A stretch of 11,099 bases of DNA from Bacteroidales bacterium (GCA_017618625.1 JAFZTV010000093.1:1-11099); one strand, 5' to 3'. Shown: positions 1-6,399, counted from the first letter of the stretch. The notes: generated by a model from the letters alone, not told the origin. Numbers and translations: made by a program.

Positions 1-41
1 ACCACTCACCCTCGCCGCCATCCGCCCCTTGAATTCGTTTG

Positions 42-74
42 CAAAAGTACACCCGCCGCATTGCGGTCTACGAA
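42..74 (-). promoter_or_regulatory. Possible leftward Bacteroidota promoter for a gene beyond the left edge
   Basis: On the minus strand 42-49 reads TACTTTTG, which fits the TAnnTTTG -7 element of Bacteroidota. A weak -33-like TTCG lies at 71-74, 21 bases upstream. Transcription would run left, out of the window. The -33 box is poor, so this call rests mainly on the -7 match and on the lack of any gene on the right side of it for 800 bp. Confidence 0.4.
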
Positions 75-170
75 TAAACGGGCAAAAAAAAATCAACTTT
101 TTTGTTTTATGGTGAGTTTGAAAGCATTGGCGCTGCCAGCAGAGCTCGGCTGTCAGCCTGGGTGTTAGCT

Positions 171-199
171 GGGAGTTGGTAGGGAGTTAGTAGGGAGTT
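171..199. repeat. 11-bp short tandem repeat, about 2.6 copies
   Basis: Units GGGAGTTGGTA (171-181), GGGAGTTAGTA (182-192) and GGGAGTT (193-199) follow head to tail with one G/A difference. The array lies in non-coding DNA. It is too short to be a classical minisatellite but exact enough to suggest slippage. Confidence 0.75.
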
Positions 200-240
200 T
201 CTCGAGAGGTGTATTCCGGGGAAGTATAAAAAGGACACGA

Positions 241-387
241 TGTCAAAAATGTCAAATGTCAAATGTCAAATTCGATTTTGGGAGTGTCAAAATCGCCACT
301 ATAATATAAAATATATTTTATATTATAGTGAGCCAAAATGACAATTTGAATTCAAAAATGACATTTGACATTTGACATAATATGACA
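241..387. repeat. 147-bp near-symmetrical inverted repeat built from TGTCA units
   Basis: Five TGTCA units start at 241, 250, 257, 264 and 285. Five TGACA units (the reverse complement) start at 339, 359, 366, 373 and 383. Mirrored about the centre at 313/314, three pairs match exactly and two are off by one base. A 20-bp arm is perfectly inverted (249-268 with 359-378), and the centre is the 34-bp palindrome at 297-330. Between them on the left, 273-280 and 288-295 (CGATTTTG / CAAAATCG) form a further 8-bp stem; on the right, 345-356 is the palindrome TTTGAATTCAAA. No target-site duplication is visible at the ends. It could be a MITE-like element, a cluster of protein-binding sites, or a cruciform/hairpin RNA. 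Confidence 0.85.
297..330. repeat. 34-bp perfect A/T-rich palindrome
   Basis: The half-site CACTATAATATAAAATA (297-313) is followed directly by its exact reverse complement (314-330), with no spacer. Apart from the CACT/AGTG ends it is entirely A and T. A spacer-free palindrome of this length can extrude as a cruciform and is hard to explain by chance. Confidence 0.9.
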
Positions 388-517
388 ATAGACCCGATTT
401 TTCAAATAAAAGCCTATCTCTCAACGCATTAATCTTTTGTTTGTAAACCAACATTAACAAGATAATCAACCCACTCATCGTCAGGCATCGCGCCACAAAT
501 GGGTTGATAGGTTTTAT

Positions 518-541
518 GTTGATATATTGATATGTTGATAT
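518..541. repeat. 8-bp short tandem repeat, three copies
   Basis: GTTGATAT (518-525), ATTGATAT (526-533) and GTTGATAT (534-541) are contiguous, with one base differing in the middle copy. Non-coding. Confidence 0.75.
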
Positions 542-565
542 GTGAAGGTTTGATGGTGGGAAGAT

Positions 566-574
566 GGGGGGGGG
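566..574. repeat. Homopolymer run of nine G
   Basis: Nine consecutive G lie in non-coding DNA, between a 7-bp inverted pair (AAGGTTT at 545-551 and AAACCTT at 583-589). G runs of this length are prone to slippage and can be phase-variable, but no reading frame or clear promoter spacer is associated with this one. Confidence 0.8.
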
Positions 575-592
575 ATAAACGAAAACCTTTTT

Positions 593-606
593 AGTGGTCA
601 GTGGTC
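593..606. repeat. 7-bp tandem repeat, two copies
   Basis: AGTGGTC occurs twice in a row (593-599, 600-606), followed by the partial copy GGTG. On its own it is weak; it counts because it matches the heptad habit of other gaps in the window. Confidence 0.5.
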
Positions 607-706
607 GGTGATGTCTTCGGCTGATTTAATTGGTTATAATGCTGATTATCGGTTAATTGTTCAAAATGATAAAAATCGTTGATTTTAGGTTATTACAGAG
701 ATTTCG

Positions 707-735
707 CCGAAGGATCACCGAAGGGTTGCCGGAGG
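707..735. repeat. 11-bp degenerate tandem repeat, about 2.6 copies
   Basis: CCGAAGGATCA (707-717), CCGAAGGGTTG (718-728) and CCGGAGG (729-735) share an 11-bp period with a conserved CCGRAGG start. Non-coding. Confidence 0.6.
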
Positions 736-749
736 AGGAGGGATTTTAT

Positions 750-773
750 TGCGTTAATGTGTTAATGCGTTAG
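750..773. repeat. 8-bp short tandem repeat, three copies
   Basis: TGCGTTAA (750-757), TGTGTTAA (758-765) and TGCGTTAG (766-773) are contiguous. The array ends about 100 bp before the first lipoprotein gene. TTAATGCGTT at 762-771 is the reverse complement of 423-432. Confidence 0.7.
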
Positions 774-876
774 TGTATCCTCCCCTAAATTCATAAGTAT
801 GCAAACGCAATAAAAAGGCATTATACGGCGTTGTATTACAAGAGTGTATCAAGAAAGCGTGCAATCCTCAACCAAA

Positions 877-1449
877 ATGAAAGCCGCCATCCCCATCCTT
901 TTAATAGTGTTGTTATCCCTTACTGGTTGCGTAGGCAAGATGCAGGAAGAGTCCAACGGCAAAACAACGGTCTCGAAAAACGAATACAGGGAGATAGTCA
1001 AAATACACAACTATCACTACGGCGTCGAGGCTGGCTTGAAGAAACGGATGCTCCTTTCTGAAATCGCACGTCATTATGCTCTTGAGAATGACTATCCTAT
1101 CGATTCCACCGCCCCTGTCGTAATGATTTCATACGAGGAAAAGAACGGAAACTTCGAGGTGTATCATATTGGGCGAACCGACCCCTGGGCTTTGAATGTG
1201 TCCGACGTGACAAGGCTTGAGCTGCTTGGCCACTACATAGTGGCGTATTCCATTCCCGACGAAGATACGCTCTCGTCGCGGGAAATTCAGCAATTTGGCG
1301 TGAACATCGATTGTCCAACGCTAACAGTACACGAGAGTTGCTGGTTCGTTTTCCTGTCCAGCGATATGCGTAACTATTATATTGTCAAGAATGTCTTTTC
1401 CAAGGATGAGGGCTTGATGGAGCTGAGAAAGTATTTAGAGTCAGCGTAG
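877..1449 (+). CDS. Putative lipoprotein of unknown function (190 aa)
   Basis: This product begins with a signal peptide of the lipoprotein type: a basic start (MKAA), a hydrophobic stretch (residues 5-15) and the lipobox LTGC with Cys18 as the expected lipidated residue. The frame is open upstream to a GTG at 844, but the ATG at 877 gives a compact standard signal peptide, so I start there. The mature part is mixed and charged, with a short helical region near residues 40-68 and an aromatic, strand-rich C-terminal half containing two cysteines (in DCP and ESCWF). I recognise no family or catalytic motif. It is the first of three lipoprotein genes in a row, ending 60 bp before the next, so co-transcription is likely. 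It should sit on a cell-envelope membrane; whether it reaches the outer surface cannot be told. Confidence 0.75.
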   Translation: MKAAIPILLIVLLSLTGCVGKMQEESNGKTTVSKNEYREIVKIHNYHYGVEAGLKKRMLLSEIARHYALENDYPIDSTAPVVMISYEEKNGNFEVYHIGRTDPWALNVSDVTRLELLGHYIVAYSIPDEDTLSSREIQQFGVNIDCPTLTVHESCWFVFLSSDMRNYYIVKNVFSKDEGLMELRKYLESA

Positions 1450-1509
1450 ATAATTGACGGCAATTTTTTACTACGATATGGACATAAGGCCGCATATACA
1501 ACTCGAAAA

Positions 1510-2454
1510 ATGCATTGTGTGAGCAAAAGATTATTTCAGGTCGTAATTATATGCAGCTGTGTCGTCTTCGCCTCATGCCGCAAGACGGACAGGGTGCTTT
1601 TCTCTTATATTGAATCCATTTGTCCGCAGGGAGGAGAGATTAATTTGAAGAAGGCTTTAGGTGTGGATTACGACACCGCATACCTATTTAGTGATTGTAC
1701 CAACGGGAAGGAGATGGCGTCGGCCATGGGCATTCCCTATCGCCCCAAGGCGTTCCTTCAGGACAGCGAATACAAGCTGATACTGTTGAAAAACCACAAG
1801 GTGGTTTACGACAACAATTTTTACTGTAATAAAGTGGAATTCTTTTGCTATGACACAATGTATTTCCACGCCATGAACGGTGTTTGGTATTACATATGGA
1901 CAGACTCGATATTCGTGGCTACACCACGGAAGGGTGATATATCTGGCAACCTTTTCTATCAATTGAGACCTGTGAATGATGTGAAAAAAAATACGACCGA
2001 CTACGTCGTCGCCAATGCTCTCTTGAACCCCGATTATTATGGTGAACTTTTGTTGTATGAGTATCCTGGCGGGAAAGTTACCGGGACGATTAAGAACGAC
2101 TCTGTCAGAGAGGATTACATATTCTTAGGATTGATAGAGAAGAACGACAGCATGTTTTATGTGGAAGCTTACTCCTCTCTCTCGGACGAAGTGACCAGGA
2201 GAGGGTGGCTAAAAAAGAGCCCACATTTGGGAATCTTCTCATCAAAGTATCAGGGCGACCTGGTTCTATACGAATTGGCTGACAATAAATCGAAAGTCGT
2301 GGTTGTGGAGCGGGAATATAATTCGGGTGTATATGAGGTTGTCGATTTCTGCGATGGTTGGCTGAAAATCAAAGCGGAAGTGGACGGTGCGTTTTTCGAA
2401 GGATGGATTCCTCCAGAAGAGCAGTGCTGCAATCCCTATACCACGTGCTGCTGA
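1510..2454 (+). CDS. Putative lipoprotein with C-terminal SH3-like repeats (314 aa)
   Basis: The N-terminus has a lysine/arginine patch, a hydrophobic core (residues 9-20) and a lipobox-like FASC with Cys23; Phe at -3 is slightly off consensus. Residues about 28-152 form an N-terminal domain I do not recognise. Residues about 178-236 and 249-303 look like two bacterial SH3-type beta-barrels: each starts with a GELLLYE / GDLVLYE strand and ends in a GWL or GWI turn (Trp233, Trp284, Trp299). Such domains in Bacteroidota usually bind envelope ligands or peptides; the ligand here is unknown. The last ten residues carry four cysteines in two pairs (CCNPYTTCC), which may form disulfides in the periplasm or at the surface. 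The gene lies 60 bp after the preceding lipoprotein gene and 27 bp before the next. The SH3 assignment rests on pattern only; the lipoprotein call is firmer. Confidence 0.75.
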   Translation: MHCVSKRLFQVVIICSCVVFASCRKTDRVLFSYIESICPQGGEINLKKALGVDYDTAYLFSDCTNGKEMASAMGIPYRPKAFLQDSEYKLILLKNHKVVYDNNFYCNKVEFFCYDTMYFHAMNGVWYYIWTDSIFVATPRKGDISGNLFYQLRPVNDVKKNTTDYVVANALLNPDYYGELLLYEYPGGKVTGTIKNDSVREDYIFLGLIEKNDSMFYVEAYSSLSDEVTRRGWLKKSPHLGIFSSKYQGDLVLYELADNKSKVVVVEREYNSGVYEVVDFCDGWLKIKAEVDGAFFEGWIPPEEQCCNPYTTCC

Positions 2455-2481
2455 ACAGTCATAATATAAAGACTTTAAGCT

Positions 2482-2961
2482 ATGGAAGCGACAAACACAA
2501 AGAAAACGGTATATATTATTGGGACACTGTTGTCTATTGTGCTACTCGTTTCTTGCTCGGTATCAAACGGGCAGCCCTTGAAGAATAACATGCTTCAGCC
2601 GTTGGATACGGACATCTATTTGAACGACGACGGTAACTCTTTCTTATCAGGCAATGTATTGGGAGAAATTCCCATGGAAATATTGTGGTCAAGCTCAAAG
2701 CTTGTCGGAGGCCGTATGTACTTAGATGGATCGGCCTTTGTGCCAAAGACAGGCGAAACCATTCCTGCTCAGCATGTATCTGTTTTTCTAATAAAAAATG
2801 ATGCCTCGGGAAAACAATACATGACAATGGAACGCCTCAAGGTATGCAGAGAAAACGAATGGTTCAGAATACGTGTCGGTAAAAGAAAGATTGAAAAATA
2901 CAATGTGGCCGTATGCGTTCCCGGATGTAAGACCAAGGTTTACAAATTTTGTCAGCAATGA
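2482..2961 (+). CDS. Putative small lipoprotein, possibly a beta-sandwich (159 aa)
   Basis: The signal peptide has lysines at 7-8, a hydrophobic core (residues 10-22) and lipobox LVSC with Cys25. The mature part is mostly polar. Residues about 75-157 read like alternating strands: GGRMYLDGSAF, then a turn, then QHVSVFLI, and near the end WFRIRVGK followed by YNVAVCVPGCKTKVYKF. This order resembles the carboxypeptidase-regulatory-like beta-sandwich found in many Bacteroidota envelope proteins, but I hold that loosely. The gene starts 27 bp after the SH3-like lipoprotein, so the two are probably co-transcribed. The 225 bp after its stop has no supported gene; an open frame that overlaps its 3' end and runs to 3112 looks like a shadow. 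Confidence 0.7.
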   Translation: MEATNTKKTVYIIGTLLSIVLLVSCSVSNGQPLKNNMLQPLDTDIYLNDDGNSFLSGNVLGEIPMEILWSSSKLVGGRMYLDGSAFVPKTGETIPAQHVSVFLIKNDASGKQYMTMERLKVCRENEWFRIRVGKRKIEKYNVAVCVPGCKTKVYKFCQQ

Positions 2962-3186
2962 ATTTCTACCCGCTTTTATTTCGTCCACATTCAAGGATTG
3001 CAATATTCTGACCGTAATCCCAAGATATTGCCTGCCCCAAAAACAGAATCATAACCCATACCAGGTTGAATTGATGTTAACTTCTGTGAATGATAGATTT
3101 GATAGCAAATGAACAGTAATATTTTTTTGTTATATATGCGGTTTTCACGCTGATATCGTTAGGGTTTATTATGCGAATGTTGTTCT

Positions 3187-3654
3187 ATGAAATTTGCCAT
3201 GATTTACAAATATCTCTTCTATTTCCCCGCCTATATTCATAAGAAATGTGACAGCCTTATGGGTGTTGATCCATATATAGCTTCATATTTTCTTGTAGGT
3301 TTTACAATTGCCGTAAACATATTTGTAGTGTTCGATATTGTCGGTATATTGTTTGTTCAAAGCGTTGCTGTCTATGGCATTGTATGTAAATCGATGCTGA
3401 TTATCGGATTTGTGATGATAGCGTTGTCTTACTTGTATTTCAAGCATAACGACAGACGTGACAAAATCTACGATGAAATTCATCAATCCCCAAAATGTAA
3501 AAAGACAAGATATGGTATATATACACTCATTTATCTCGTGTTCTCTTACGGTCTGTGGTTTGTGTGTAGTGATATTGTATGTGTGTTGAGAAATGGGAGT
3601 GGATTATCGTATGCGGAAAATATTGTGGATGTGTTGAATTTAACATATTGGTAA
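3187..3654 (+). CDS. Small multi-pass membrane protein of unknown function (155 aa)
   Basis: Three strongly hydrophobic segments are visible at about residues 29-56, 62-84 and 108-131. Between the second and third lies a charged stretch with many Lys, Arg and Asp residues (KHNDRRDKIYDEIHQSPKCKKTR), which the positive-inside rule would place in the cytoplasm. No catalytic motif or named family is recognised. ATG at 3187 is used; Met5 at 3199 is an alternative and would not remove any membrane segment. A 60-base sample from this gene (3241-3300) has about 35% G+C, against about 65% for a sample of the neighbouring aminotransferase gene (4381-4440), which suggests a different origin or relaxed composition. 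It is 225 bp from the lipoprotein gene before it, so operon membership is uncertain. A hairpin at 3727-3764 probably ends its transcript. Confidence 0.65.
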   Translation: MKFAMIYKYLFYFPAYIHKKCDSLMGVDPYIASYFLVGFTIAVNIFVVFDIVGILFVQSVAVYGIVCKSMLIIGFVMIALSYLYFKHNDRRDKIYDEIHQSPKCKKTRYGIYTLIYLVFSYGLWFVCSDIVCVLRNGSGLSYAENIVDVLNLTYW

Positions 3655-3726
3655 CAAGTGTCTTGACTTGTGAGCCAGCTACGTTAAACGCATATTTTAT
3701 GTATAGGGGCTTGGGGTGTGCACAAT

Positions 3727-3764
3727 AATAAGAGAGCCAAACATGACTGCTTGGCTCCCTTATT
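3727..3764. terminator. Hairpin between convergent genes, probable terminator
   Basis: Arms 3727-3740 (AATAAGAGAGCCAA) and 3751-3764 pair at 13 of 14 positions around a 10-base loop; the single mismatch is 3733/3758. On the plus strand the stem is followed by GTTTTA, a short U-tract, so it fits the rightward membrane-protein gene best. The same structure lies 22 bp beyond the stop of the leftward aminotransferase and may serve both. Confidence 0.75.
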
Positions 3765-3785
3765 GTTTTATGATTGTAAAGTGAG

Positions 3786-4988
3786 CTATTTCAGGTTGGC
3801 GAAGGCCTCTTTCATGCGGCGCAGCGCCTCGCGCAGCAGCTCTTCGCTGGTGGCGTAGCTCAGGCGGATGCAGTCGTCGTCGCCGAAGGCGGAACCCATC
3901 ACCGTGGCCACGTTGGCCTCGTTGAGCAGGTAGAACGCCATGTCGGTGGAGTTTTCGATTTTCTTACCGTTGAAGCTCTTGCCGTAGTAGGCGCTCACGT
4001 CGGGGAAGAAGTAGAAGGCACCTTCAGGCATGCAGACTTTCAAACCGGGTATCTCGCACAGGAGCTGGTAAACCATTTCGCGGCGCTGACGGAAGGTCTC
4101 GCGCATCGAGATGATGTCCTTGCTGGTGGCGGGGTCCATAAGCATGGCCTCGACGGTTGCTTTCTGAGCAATAGAGCAGGTGGCCGAGGTCACCTGGCCT
4201 TGCAGTTTGTTGCAGGCCTTGGCGATGACGGTTGGTGCGGCGATGAAGCCGATACGCCAGCCGGTCATGGCGAAGCCTTTGGCAACGCCGTTGATGGTGA
4301 TGACGCGGTCGCGGACATCTTCAAACTGAGCGATGCTCTCGTGCTTACCCATGAAGTTGATGTGCTCATATATCTCGTCGGCCATGACGAACACATGCGG
4401 ATGGCGGGCCACCACGTCGGCTATGCCGCGCAGTTCCTCTTTGGAGTAGAGCATGCCGGTGGGGTTGCTCGGGGTTGAGAACATGATGAGTTTGGTCTTC
4501 GGGGTGATGGCCTTCTCGAGCTGTTCGGGGGTTACCTTGAACTTGTTCTCGATGGAGGTCTTCACATAGACGCACTCACCGCCGGCGACACGTGCAATCT
4601 CTTTGTAAGACACCCAGAACGGAGTGGGGATGACCACCTCGTCGCCGGGGTTGATGAGCACCTGGGCCAGCTGGTAGATAGACTGCTTGGCACCAGTCGA
4701 GACCACGATTTGCTCGGGTTTGAAGTGCAGGCCGTTGTCGCGCTCGAATTTCTTGCAAATAGCCTCGCGCAGGTCGGGATAGCCCGGCACCGGAGGATAA
4801 TGGGTGAAGTTGTCGTCGATAGCCTTCTTGGCAGCCTCTTTCACGCAGTCGGGCGTGTTGAAGTCGGGCTCGCCTATCGAGAGGCTTATCACGTCTTTGC
4901 CCTGAGCTTTCAGTTCGCGGGCTTTGGCGGTCATGGCCAGCGTCTCGCTTTCGGCCATGTTGAGAATTCTATTACTGAGGATTTCCAT
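3786..4988 (-). CDS. aspC: Pyridoxal-phosphate class I aminotransferase, aspartate aminotransferase type
   Basis: This 400-residue fold-type I PLP enzyme should exchange an amino group between aspartate and 2-oxoglutarate in the cytoplasm, linking oxaloacetate, aspartate and glutamate. The expected landmarks are present in order: GEPDFNTP near residues 39-46, HYPPVPGYPDLR (63-74) at the substrate entrance, SNPTG with Asn175, ADEIY with Asp204 and Tyr207 that hold the cofactor, the Schiff-base Lys237 in NGVAKGFAMTGWR, and Arg375 in DDCIRLSYA that binds the substrate alpha-carboxylate. Length is normal for the Ib subgroup. The subgroup also contains enzymes with other preferences (prephenate, aromatic or branched-chain amino acids), so the exact substrate is inferred. 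The gene is divergent from recA, with its own promoter about 90 bp upstream, and convergent with the membrane-protein gene across a shared hairpin. Confidence 0.93.
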   Translation of the reverse strand: MEILSNRILNMAESETLAMTAKARELKAQGKDVISLSIGEPDFNTPDCVKEAAKKAIDDNFTHYPPVPGYPDLREAICKKFERDNGLHFKPEQIVVSTGAKQSIYQLAQVLINPGDEVVIPTPFWVSYKEIARVAGGECVYVKTSIENKFKVTPEQLEKAITPKTKLIMFSTPSNPTGMLYSKEELRGIADVVARHPHVFVMADEIYEHINFMGKHESIAQFEDVRDRVITINGVAKGFAMTGWRIGFIAAPTVIAKACNKLQGQVTSATCSIAQKATVEAMLMDPATSKDIISMRETFRQRREMVYQLLCEIPGLKVCMPEGAFYFFPDVSAYYGKSFNGKKIENSTDMAFYLLNEANVATVMGSAFGDDDCIRLSYATSEELLREALRRMKEAFANLK

Positions 4989-5079
4989 GGTGTTTATTGT
5001 TTGTGTTAAAAAGGTTCGCTTTGCTGAAAAGTTTTAAAGTTCCAAAGGGAACGGGAATCTATTGGGTTGAAATCGGGTG

Positions 5080-5110
5080 CAAAGGTACGCTTTTTTTAGT
5101 TATGAACCTA
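5080..5110 (-). promoter_or_regulatory. Leftward promoter of the aminotransferase gene
   Basis: The minus strand reads TACCTTTG at 5087-5080, an exact TAnnTTTG -7 element. The expected -33 zone near 5106-5110 has no good TTTG, so strength may be modest. It leaves a leader of roughly 85 bases before the ATG at 4988, which has no Shine-Dalgarno sequence and is A/T-rich, as usual in this phylum. Confidence 0.65.
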
Positions 5111-5220
5111 GAAATTCGAATTTTGAAAGGCGAAATTGGTGAGAAATCGGGAATTGTTGTGTGGCGGAGTCGTTCTTACTACGCTTTTTGGGGAGGGTGG
5201 GGGAGGAAGAGAAAAGTGAA

Positions 5221-5252
5221 TTTGTAGGGATGAAATAAAATTTGTACATTTG
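5221..5252 (+). promoter_or_regulatory. recA promoter of the Bacteroidota type
   Basis: TTTG at 5221-5224 (-33) and TACATTTG at 5245-5252 (-7, exact TAnnTTTG) are separated by 20 bases, the expected geometry for the primary sigma factor of Bacteroidota. Transcription should start near 5258, giving a leader of about 50 bases. No SOS-box-like dyad overlaps it. Confidence 0.82.
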
Positions 5253-5307
5253 CCATATTGCAAAGGGAGGAAACAAAATTATAATAATCACATAAATCAT
5301 TGAAATT

Positions 5308-6333
5308 ATGGCAAAAGATGATGTAAACGCTTTGAAACAGGAAAAGCTGAAGATTCTGCAGAGCACACTTGACAAAATCGAGAAGAACTACGGCAAGGGG
5401 TCGATTATGAAACTGGGCGACCGCCCGGACGAGAGCCTTGAGGTGATACCCACGGGCAGCATTGCGCTGGACGCAGCACTTGGTGTGGGTGGTTTCCCGA
5501 AGGGCAGAGTGATTGAGATTTACGGCCCGGAGTCGTCGGGTAAGACCACGCTGGCAATACACGTGATTGCAGAGGCGCAGAAACAGGGCGGCATCGCAGC
5601 GTTCATTGACGCCGAGCATGCCTTCGACAGTTTCTACGCCAAGAAACTCGGGGTGGATATCGAAAACCTTCTGGTGTCGCAGCCGGACAATGGTGAGCAG
5701 GCGCTGGAGATTGCTGACAACCTGATACGCTCGGGTGCGATAGACATCATCGTCATCGACTCTGTGGCGGCATTGACGCCCAAGGCGGAGATAGACGGAG
5801 AGATGGGCGACAGCAAGATGGGTTTGCAGGCTCGTCTGATGAGTCAGGCTATGAGAAAGCTGACGGCGACAATAAGCAAAACGGGATGCTGCTGCATATT
5901 CATCAACCAACTGCGAGAGAAGTTGGGCGTGATGTTCGGCAACCCGGAGACCACCACTGGCGGCAATGCGCTGAAGTTCTATGCCTCGGTTCGTATTGAC
6001 ATCCGCAGGACGCAGGCCATCAAGGACGGCGACCAGAATATAGGCAACCGCGTGAAGGTGAAGGTGGTGAAGAACAAAGTTGCTCCTCCGTTCAGGGTGT
6101 GCGAGTTCGACCTGATGTTTGGCGAGGGAATCTCGAAGATTGGCGAGATAATAGACCTGGGCGTGGAGTACGGCATATTGAAGAAGAGCGGGTCGTGGTT
6201 CAGCTATGGCGAGACGAAGTTGGCGCAGGGCCGTGAGGCACTGAAGCAGCTGTTGAAAGACAACGAGGAGTTGAGCGCCGAGCTGGAAGCCAAGGTGAGA
6301 GAGGCTATGAAAGATGCGCCGATGGAGGAGTGA
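5308..6333 (+). CDS. recA: Recombinase RecA
   Basis: RecA forms ATP-dependent filaments on single-stranded DNA, drives strand exchange in homologous repair and acts as co-protease. The 341-residue product is full length. Residues 73-80 (GPESSGKT) are the Walker A loop, Glu103 in FIDAEH is the expected catalytic glutamate, and 147-152 (IIVIDS) is Walker B. Residues 200-234 carry the DNA-binding L2 region, with the near-invariant [20 protein letters not shown]. The C-terminus is rich in Glu and Asp, as usual for the regulatory tail. Three cysteines in a row (194-196, GCCCIFIN) precede L2, where most RecAs have fewer. ATG at 5308 follows an A-rich leader without a Shine-Dalgarno sequence. No terminator follows; the next gene starts 66 bp on, across a heptad repeat, so read-through is likely. 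Confidence 0.98.
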   Translation: MAKDDVNALKQEKLKILQSTLDKIEKNYGKGSIMKLGDRPDESLEVIPTGSIALDAALGVGGFPKGRVIEIYGPESSGKTTLAIHVIAEAQKQGGIAAFIDAEHAFDSFYAKKLGVDIENLLVSQPDNGEQALEIADNLIRSGAIDIIVIDSVAALTPKAEIDGEMGDSKMGLQARLMSQAMRKLTATISKTGCCCIFINQLREKLGVMFGNPETTTGGNALKFYASVRIDIRRTQAIKDGDQNIGNRVKVKVVKNKVAPPFRVCEFDLMFGEGISKIGEIIDLGVEYGILKKSGSWFSYGETKLAQGREALKQLLKDNEELSAELEAKVREAMKDAPMEE

Positions 6334-6341
6334 TGGAGTTT

Positions 6342-6376
6342 TAGTTTCTAGTTTTTAGTTTTTAGTTTCAAGTTTT
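6342..6376. repeat. 7-bp tandem repeat (TAGTTTT), five copies
   Basis: TAGTTTC (6342-6348), TAGTTTT (6349-6355), TAGTTTT (6356-6362), TAGTTTC (6363-6369) and AAGTTTT (6370-6376) fill most of the gap between recA and the next gene. The array starts 9 bp after the recA stop. It has no dyad and so is not a terminator, although its T-richness could cause pausing. Confidence 0.85.
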
Positions 6377-6399
6377 TTGGTCATTAAAACTGTAAGGGG

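Larger units (their letters stand above)
50..876. other. Long gene-free region rich in short repeats and dyads
   Basis: No convincing coding region lies here on either strand; the few open stretches are short and have no recognisable protein character. The region instead holds a large inverted repeat (241-387), a G9 run (566-574) and short tandem arrays at 171-199, 518-541, 593-606, 707-735 and 750-773, each listed separately. A 10-bp inverted pair (AACGCATTAA at 423-432 and its complement at 762-771) brackets the right half. I found no clear TAnnTTTG promoter pointing right toward the first lipoprotein gene. Confidence 0.6.
4989..5307. other. 319-bp divergent intergenic region between aminotransferase and recA
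   Basis: The gap holds one promoter for each flanking gene: a leftward -7 element at 5080-5087 and a rightward -33/-7 pair at 5221-5252. A small 5-bp inverted repeat (GTTCC 5039-5043, GGAAC 5048-5052) lies in the aminotransferase leader but may be chance. I see no LexA-like dyad, riboswitch or RNA gene. The open frames across this gap have no protein-like character. Confidence 0.6.

Noticed and set aside
110..169. 19-codon open frame starting at ATG 110
   Set aside because: It is too short, with no ribosome-binding or peptide character, and is expected by chance.
241..387. CRISPR array or chromosomal replication origin
   Set aside because: The repeats are 5-7 bp without unique spacers, so it is not CRISPR. 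No DnaA-box consensus cluster or neighbouring replication gene was seen, so an origin is not supported.
844..876. Upstream GTG start extending the first lipoprotein gene by 11 residues
   Set aside because: The extension (MYQESVQSSTK) would place polar residues before an otherwise standard lipoprotein signal peptide that begins at the ATG at 877.
2873..3112. Open frame overlapping the 3' end of the third lipoprotein gene, read as a frameshifted continuation
   Set aside because: The lipoprotein frame ends cleanly after a plausible last strand, and the other frame adds no recognisable domain. It looks like a shadow.
3100..3130. Promoter for the small membrane-protein gene
   Set aside because: A TTTG is followed by a TA-plus-T-run, but the run is two bases too long for TAnnTTTG, so the match is not convincing.
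4997..5227. Rightward 76-codon open frame between the aminotransferase gene and recA
   Set aside because: It runs through the aminotransferase promoter and into the recA promoter, has no domain character, and ends just inside the recA -33 box region.
5221..5307. LexA/SOS box in front of recA
   Set aside because: No inverted repeat of the LexA type was found between the promoter and the start codon, and the promoter fits the housekeeping type.
5179..5910. Long leftward open frame (243 codons) antisense to recA
   Set aside because: It covers the recA promoter and first half of recA in antisense, is rich in Arg, His and Cys as shadow frames are, and resembles no known protein.
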